From Streptomyces spinosisporus (lineage in GTDB: Bacteria > Actinomycetota > Actinomycetes > Streptomycetales > Streptomycetaceae), in contig NZ_JALDAX010000001.1 of the NCBI RefSeq assembly GCF_022698145.1, forward strand, positions 868,001 through 932,000: a DNA stretch of 64,000 bases. The letters are read 5' to 3'. The notes below the pieces were generated by a model. The model had not been told where the DNA came from. It made no database searches and saw only the letters and a program-made list of their open reading frames with translations. Both the position numbers and the translations under genes were made by a program. Below, in pieces: positions 62,878-64,000 of the stretch (the first letter of the stretch is position 1; each line of letters starts with the position of its first letter).

Positions 62878-64000
62878 ATGACCGCTCGGGGAGTGGAGAG
62901 GCGAAACGCACCGATGAAAGCAGTGATCTGCGGAGCCGGTATCGCCGGGCTGGCGCTGGCCGGCCGCCTGCACAACGTGCTCGGCTGGGAGGTCGTGGTC
63001 CTGGAGAAGGCCCCGCAGCCCCGTACCGAGGGATACATGATCGACTTCTTCGGGCCAGGCTACGACGCGGCCGAGGCCATGGGTGTTCTGCCCTGGCTGG
63101 AGGAGCTTGGCTATCCGGTCTCCGAGGCGGCCTTCCTCGACGACGACGGCCGGTGTCGGGCGCGACTCGACTACGGCCGGTTCGCCCGTTCCCTGGACGG
63201 GCGCCTGCTCAGCATCATGCGGCCGGACCTCGAACTCGCCCTGCGGGAACGGCTGTCCTTCGCCGTCGGCCTGCGCTTCGGCGTCGGCCCGGCACGCATC
63301 GACCCGAGTCCCTACGGCGTCCACGTCACCCTCACCGACGGCACTGCCCTCGACGCCGATCTCCTCGTTGGAGCCGACGGACTGCACTCCACGGTGCGGG
63401 CGATGGTCTTCGGCGAGGAACAACGGTTCGTGCGCTATCTCGGCTACCACACCGCCGCGTTCACCTTCGACGACTCCCACGTCCGCGCGGAGTTGGGCGA
63501 CCGGTTCTGCCTCACCGACACCGCAGGGCGGCAGATGGGCCTCTACGCACTCAGGGACGGCACCATCGCCGCCTTCGCCGTCCACCGCAGTGCCGACCCC
63601 CGGCGGCCAGAGGACGCGAGGGCTGCCCTCTACCACGAGTACGGCTCCCTCGGCTGGCTCGTACCCCGCGCCCTGGCCGGGTGCCCGCCCTCCCCGCGGA
63701 TCTACTACGACCAGGTCGCCCAGACCGATCTGCCCCGCTGGAGCCGCGGGCGGGTCGTGCTGGTCGGCGACGCCTGCCAGGCCGTGTCCCTGCTTGGCGG
63801 GCAGGGTGCCTCGCTGGCGGTCGCGGGGGCCTATGTCCTGGCCGACCAGCTCGCCGGTACGCGTCGCGTCGAGGACGCGCTGCACGGCTACGAACGCCTG
63901 TGGCGGCCTGCCATCAGGGACAGACAGCGCGCCGCCCGCAGAGCGGCCCGCTGGTTCGTCCCCGAAACGGCACGGCGACTGCGCGTCCGCCGAGCTGCCC
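62878..64000 (+). CDS. FAD-dependent monooxygenase (PHBH/UbiH-type), 3' end outside window
   Basis: Open from ATG 62878 (GGAGGAAGGC upstream) to the window end, 374 codons. FAD motifs: GAGIAGLALAGRL (about 18-30), the DG motif LLVGADGLHSTVR and the GD motif RVVLVGDACQAVS. It hydroxylates aromatic or polyketide-like substrates in related proteins; here the substrate is unknown. It is divergent from the APC permease, and the shared region carries both recurring regulatory elements. Confidence 0.87.
   Translation, partial: MTARGVERRNAPMKAVICGAGIAGLALAGRLHNVLGWEVVVLEKAPQPRTEGYMIDFFGPGYDAAEAMGVLPWLEELGYPVSEAAFLDDDGRCRARLDYGRFARSLDGRLLSIMRPDLELALRERLSFAVGLRFGVGPARIDPSPYGVHVTLTDGTALDADLLVGADGLHSTVRAMVFGEEQRFVRYLGYHTAAFTFDDSHVRAELGDRFCLTDTAGRQMGLYALRDGTIAAFAVHRSADPRRPEDARAALYHEYGSLGWLVPRALAGCPPSPRIYYDQVAQTDLPRWSRGRVVLVGDACQAVSLLGGQGASLAVAGAYVLADQLAGTRRVEDALHGYERLWRPAIRDRQRAARRAARWFVPETARRLRVRRAA

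Overview
The window is high-GC DNA with GTG starts, dense 4-nt stop/start overlaps and protein families typical of a Streptomyces or close actinomycete. That assignment comes from composition and gene content only. Both ends are cut: an ABC permease loses its 5' end at base 1 and an FAD monooxygenase runs off at base 64000.

Layout. 1-4261: end of an alpha-glucan utilisation locus (MalG-type permease, GH13 alpha-glucosidase, secreted GH87-type alpha-1,3-glucanase), then a truncated haemoglobin. 4738-11272: a catabolic block with a NitT/TauT/SsuABC-type ABC importer, an IclR regulator and a Rieske oxygenase/VanB reductase pair with a small His-rich protein between them. 11300-13000: a mostly gene-poor, decayed stretch. 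14068-28355: a potassium island with an orphan kdpF plus DUF4118 protein, a 27-residue microprotein, kdpFABC, kdpE, kdpD, a KimA-type K+ importer and a CBS protein. 28197-35924: a YqiJ-like membrane protein, flotillin, a 1620-residue AAA ATPase and a 52-residue membrane protein in one reverse-strand run. 36271-40363: a PucR regulator, a GNAT enzyme, and NhaP-type and ArsB/NhaD-type antiporters with a 33-residue ORF between them. 40740-47330: insertion-sequence scars and broken genes around a SUKH protein, TetR and cupin. 47334-50805: a tautomerase-YHS fusion, an ABC-2 exporter with TetR, and a single-TM protein. 51096-64000: an envelope/stress set with a deazaflavin-type nitroreductase, RsbU phosphatase, MarR, two DUF4142 proteins, a broken galactose-oxidase-like gene, DUF4396, a zinc ribbon, a ClC channel, a broken Usp, an APC permease and an FAD monooxygenase.

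Two repeated cis-elements tie much of this together, and neither is explained by the genes alone. (1) Tandem half-sites of the form (T/C)T(G/A)A(C/T)G repeat at exactly 11-bp spacing upstream of kdp, kimA, the NhaP operon, the APC permease, the orphan kdpF and the flotillin/PucR divergence. This is the geometry expected for an OmpR/PhoB-family regulator, with the locally encoded KdpE the first candidate. (2) A 13-bp palindrome, TTGCAYNRTGCAA, occurs five times exactly and several more times nearly so, close to the starts of about ten genes between 13.4 kb and 62.9 kb. One copy lies ahead of an RsbU-MarR pair, which makes that MarR a candidate regulator. The two elements meet in the 62689-62877 intergenic region.

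Several genes carry small indels (SnoaL-like, flavodoxin-like, galactose-oxidase-like, Usp, and probably the 53634 membrane protein). Either this part of the chromosome is decaying or the sequence has uncorrected indel errors.
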